In this document: piece by piece, positions 60,588-64,000 of the stretch
How the letters are laid out: every line of letters starts with the position of its first letter
How positions within the stretch are numbered: the stretch's first letter is position 1
Origin: Bimastos eiseni
Taxonomy: Eukaryota; Annelida; Clitellata; Crassiclitellata; Lumbricidae
NCBI GenBank assembly: GCA_959347315.1
Contig: OY365806.1
Span: forward strand, 20,368,747-20,432,746
Length of the DNA: 64,000 nt
Reading direction: 5' to 3'
Notes under the pieces: generated by a model
Database searches by the model: none
Seen by the model: only the letters and a program-made list of their open reading frames with translations
Told to the model about the DNA's origin: nothing
Translations under genes and position numbers: made by a program

Positions 60588-62722
60588 GTAAATAAAAACC
60601 GAAGGATTTTCCAGCGACTGTGAGAGAATTAGATGGAGAGAGATGGAGAGAGCGGAGAATTAATGAAAGAAAAAATGGAAGGATGGACAGATTGATTGAT
60701 TGATTGATTGAGTGACTGATTGATTGATTGATTGGATGATTGCTTGCTTGATTGGTTGATTGATTGGCTGGTTGGTTGATTGGTTGGTTGATTGATTTAT
60801 CGACTGATTGACCTATGAATGGATGAATGGCTAAATGGATAGATGGATGAATAGATGAATGAATGAATTGATGAATGAATGGATGAATAATTGATGAATG
60901 GATGAAAAATTGATGAAGTATATGAATAGATGAAGGAGAGGCTGAAAGGATGAATGTGTATATATACGGATTAGAGATGGATGGATGAATGGATGGATGG
61001 ATAGGTATATATATATATATATATACATATAAGGATGTATATGGCGCTACTTCCAAAGTAGAGATCCGTCTGAGTATAATTTGCATGTATCGTTGAAGGT
61101 ACCACATTTCACATGGAAGAAATCTCTGTGAGCTATTTATTTAACCCTATTGTATTTCGAGGGATCTATGAATTGTTTGGCTACGAAGTAAAAATGGCTT
61201 ATTAAGTAAGTAAGTACGTATTTTCTAAGATTAACTAACATCAAAGTCATCACCGATGCATCCACTGTTCTGGTCGAGGTGTTTTTAAGCGCATTGTCTG
61301 ATGTCTCACGTATATGTATTGTATATGTATGCATAGACTATACATGTATGTAAGTACATGCATGATTATATCGTATTCATCTATTCATACACTACTCGAC
61401 CCTAACACAGACTGACTGATCGGTCTTTCACAATCTGACATATTCACTCAGACACCGATCGATCTGTCGTTCGACCGCAATAAAATCTACTTATACAAGC
61501 AGTCTACGCATTTGTTGCGTCGAAGTTCATTTAGTAAAAGCTTCTAATCATGTCTCAGTCACAGCTCAAGAAATCAGCCACAAACGCTGTTTGCTCAGAT
61601 AACTGCGCTCATCTCATTCGGCGCAGACGGCATATTGTTGACCTACGAACTCTATCGTTGACCTGTGAACTCTGTCGCTGACCTGTGAACTCAATCGTGC
61701 GCAGGCATTGATGTATCTTGACGTAAGCGGAGACAATATCAACTCAGTCTCATCTGTGTAATCTCGCTTAGATCCACGGTTTATCATAGGGTTTCCTATA
61801 GGGGAAGGGTGGCTGCGTTGATCTCGGAATCAACACGACCTTCTATGAGGTGCCAGCCAATCCAGGAGAGAGCATAAGCGCATGTATTTCGTGTCGGGAC
61901 AGCTTAGCCAGGCAGCAGCAGTTGATGTATTGACCGTGTTATAAGCTCGTCCAGCACTTCTCCGCTGATTACAAACAGGAACCTTAAATTAATCACAGTA
62001 CTTATAAGGACTTCGACTAATTAAATTCAATCCACAAGCATGAGACTGTGACTAATTACCTCACTTGCTCTTGAGTTTAAGAACATTTTAAGTAAATGGT
62101 TTGCTAAAAGCTACAGCTAGCATCGATGAGGGAAGAGTAAGTAGGAGGAAGAGTAGGAAAGAGGGAAGATTATATGGTATACAACGAATGAGCAAGGAAG
62201 AGAGCATGCGGACCCAGCGGACCGCGGTTCGCATCCCGATGACGACCTATTATGTCATAGATTTAAGTCTCGAACTAGTAGGCCTACGGCCCATAAATTC
62301 AGACAAACTGTCATTGGAAAATGATCTGTGGCCATAATTATGCAATTGCCATAGAAAATGACAAATATTTACAGTTTACATTCTGCTGCATTTTCACGAG
62401 AGTAAGATTTTAATTCTGCGTGTCGTTGAATGCGCCATAATACAACGAGCGCTACAAACATACATAACAGCTTTAGTATGACAAGGTAGAAAAACCCACC
62501 GTGGTTTTTCTAGCCATATCGCATTTCGAGTCAGCCATTTGAGAGGTTGTGGATAAACAAGGAGGCCATACCCCCAACACACAGTTTCAGAGAATTCTAC
62601 GAAAGCAAATTTCCGTTTAGAAGTTCTAGCCTGTGATATCGCTGCTGCAAAGTAGCCGTCTTTTTCATTTTTTTAGTACTCAAGGCATTGTATGCACCCT
62701 AATGAATATTCATTTGTTATAG
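60588..62722 (+). other. Intron between lectin and CUB-like exons
   Basis: A 2.1 kb intron beginning GTAAAT and ending TTTGTTATAG. It contains a TGAT/GGAT microsatellite (60690-61011) and a (TA)n run at about 61006-61026. It is phase 1 at both ends. A further small exon inside cannot be excluded, but none was seen. Confidence 0.65.
60690..61011. repeat. TGAT / GGAT tetranucleotide tract
   Basis: TGAT units to about 60800 turn into GAATGAAT and GGATGGAT units, followed by a (TA)n run. It lies in the intron of the lectin gene. Confidence 0.9.
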
Positions 62723-63100
62723 TTGTTCACGCGACAAAGCCCACATGCCGCAGTCTCCATGTCCGCAACGAACCAGAAGGAGTCATTGCTAGCGTCGTCA
62801 CCATGGAGACAGACTGTGGCTCGGATCAGTTACCGTGGCGAATCGAGCTGTTACCAGGGCAACGTATCAATGTGACGTTATTTGATTTTATGTACGCGTC
62901 AAGAGAAATTGTGCGACATTCGAGTGATGCCAAGTGCGTTGCCTATGCCATCTTCAAAGAGCCGACGTCAAGCCACACGATGTGCGGTGCTCCAGAACGA
63001 GTCTCAACTGGTTACGTTTCAGAGAACGAGAAGCTACAGATTGTCATAATGAAGAGGAACGATGCAGAAACACACAAATACTTTGTGCTCAAGTACACAG
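62723..63100 (+). CDS. Exon: CUB-like domain of the lectin gene
   Basis: The 378-nt exon encodes about 126 residues: KPTCRSLHV at the start, then an EGVIASVV strand, WRIELLPGQRINVTLFDF, KCVAYAIFKE, MCGAPERVSTGY, KLQIVIMKR and a terminal FVLKYTG. Four cysteines, the central GQRI-L-L-DF block and the ending Y.G fit a CUB domain, an extracellular beta-sandwich used for protein binding. The acceptor is TTTGTTATAG|TT and the donor ACACAG|GTTTGT. It enters in phase 1, the phase in which the SUEL exon ends, and leaves in phase 1, so SUEL and CUB modules can be joined in frame (lectin ...ECIK-V-HATKPTC...). Together they describe a secreted or membrane-anchored mosaic lectin. Later exons lie beyond the window. 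Confidence 0.75.
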
Positions 63101-63760
63101 GTTTGTTCCATTGTATGTCTGCTTCTCAGTCTGTTTGTATATAATTATATACACATACGTATATATATATGTACATATATATACGTATATATGTAAATAC
63201 ACGTAGGCTGACGTAGCTGTCTATATATCTGCTTGTCTGTACGTCTGTCTGTCCGTACGTCTGTCTCTCTATCTCTCTATCTATGTCACTATCTCTTTCT
63301 CTCTCTATCAAATAATGAGGAAAGAATCTCTTCTGAGAACTATTATCAATGGAAGAATGGAGTGAAAAAGCCAAGACACTCAACTCTTGGAAGACCAAGA
63401 ATGATGTTGAAGAACTGGATCGTGTATATATATATATATGTATATATTATATATAATATATATGTATATATTATATATAATATATATGTATATATATATA
63501 TACGGGAGCGTCACAATAAGCAAAAGGAGAGGGCTAGGCAAAGATAAAAATGGAGAAGGTAGAGCAAGAAGACAGGCATTATATTCAACCGCTCGATTAC
63601 TTGACCGTGTTATTCACATAATGATAAATATCTTGTAGATTTCTCCCAAGAATAGTACGTCCACTCCAAGCCATTCGCAATATTGCTGCACAACGAACTC
63701 GACGACCGATTTAATAGTTAATCTCAAACCTCGAGTTGACTTGCATGATTCGGTCCCCGG
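63101..63760. other. Intron start with AT and TCTG repeats
   Basis: Begins with the GTTTGT donor. It contains (TA)n/(TATG)n runs at 63140-63200 and 63425-63500 and a TCTG/TCTC tract at 63230-63305. No further exon recognised. Confidence 0.5.
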
Positions 63761-63763
63761 AGC

Positions 63764-64000
63764 CGTCCTCCACTCATCAATTCATCCACTTATCCATTCA
63801 TCCACTCATCCATTCATCCATTCATCCACTCATCCATTCATCCACTCATCCATTCATCCACTCATCCATTCATCTACGCATCCATTCATCCACTTATCCA
63901 TTCATCCATTCATCCACTCATCCTCTCATCAATTCATCCACTCATCCATTCATCCACTCATCCATTCATCCACTCATCCACTCATCCATTCATCCACTCA
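63764..64000. repeat. CATCCATTCATCCACT minisatellite (runs off the window)
   Basis: Tetranucleotides CATT, CATC and CACT are arranged in 12- and 16-bp higher-order units, with CATTCATCCACTCATC the commonest. The array continues past the right edge. Confidence 0.95.

Overview
This is a eukaryotic intergenic and repeat-rich window, most likely from a marine invertebrate deuterostome (echinoderm or hemichordate). That placement is an inference. It rests on the intron-split, phase 1-1 exon encoding an eight-cysteine SUEL/rhamnose-binding lectin domain followed by a CUB-like exon, on eukaryotic tRNA genes with A and B boxes and no encoded CCA, on hAT, LINE, SINE and LTR relics, and on a strong dispersed excess of the 8-mer TAGGCCTA. 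There is no bacterial gene organisation: most long open frames are microsatellite translations or transposon shadows.

Layout. 0-4 kb: unique sequence plus two decayed LINE reverse-transcriptase fragments. 4-29 kb: a tRNA cluster built from a repeated unit Glu(+) / Ile-like pseudogene(-) / Ile-AAT(-) / Arg-CCT(-), heavily interrupted by nested transposons. The two Ile-Arg spacers can be compared directly: one is filled by a 3.2 kb TIR element (4741-7940, with a TTG target duplication) and the other is the empty site (about 19130). A second copy of that element (20018-24564) holds a SINE and a decayed transposase. It lies, with a 2.4 kb solo LTR, inside a third TIR element of about 8 kb (19453-27440). 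A 4.4 kb near-perfect palindrome (6780-11187 versus 13038-17458) surrounds a 200-N gap. Its geometry, including a 440 bp un-merged overlap inside one hAT element, points to a fold-back or haplotype assembly artefact.

30-42 kb: ordinary-looking non-coding DNA with very large simple repeats ((GAT)n, (CATA)n), a perfect 17-bp-arm hairpin at 31.7 kb and minisatellites. 42.8-50.2 kb: an LTR retrotransposon relic on the minus strand, with a 3.9 kb LTR (46304-50209) followed by a tRNA-Leu-like primer-binding site and an unrecognised internal region with tandem repeats. Both LTR copies carry repeated roughly 45-bp modules that strongly resemble the R2/I-PpoI target region of 28S rRNA, together with small GC hairpins. 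This is the most unusual signal in the window. 50-60 kb: non-coding, with purine/pyrimidine tracts, including a 270 bp purine block followed by its pyrimidine mirror.

60.3-63.1 kb: two phase-compatible exons of one real protein-coding gene (SUEL lectin domain, then CUB-like domain) on the plus strand. The gene starts upstream or off the recognised sequence and continues beyond the right edge. The window ends in a CATC/CATT minisatellite.
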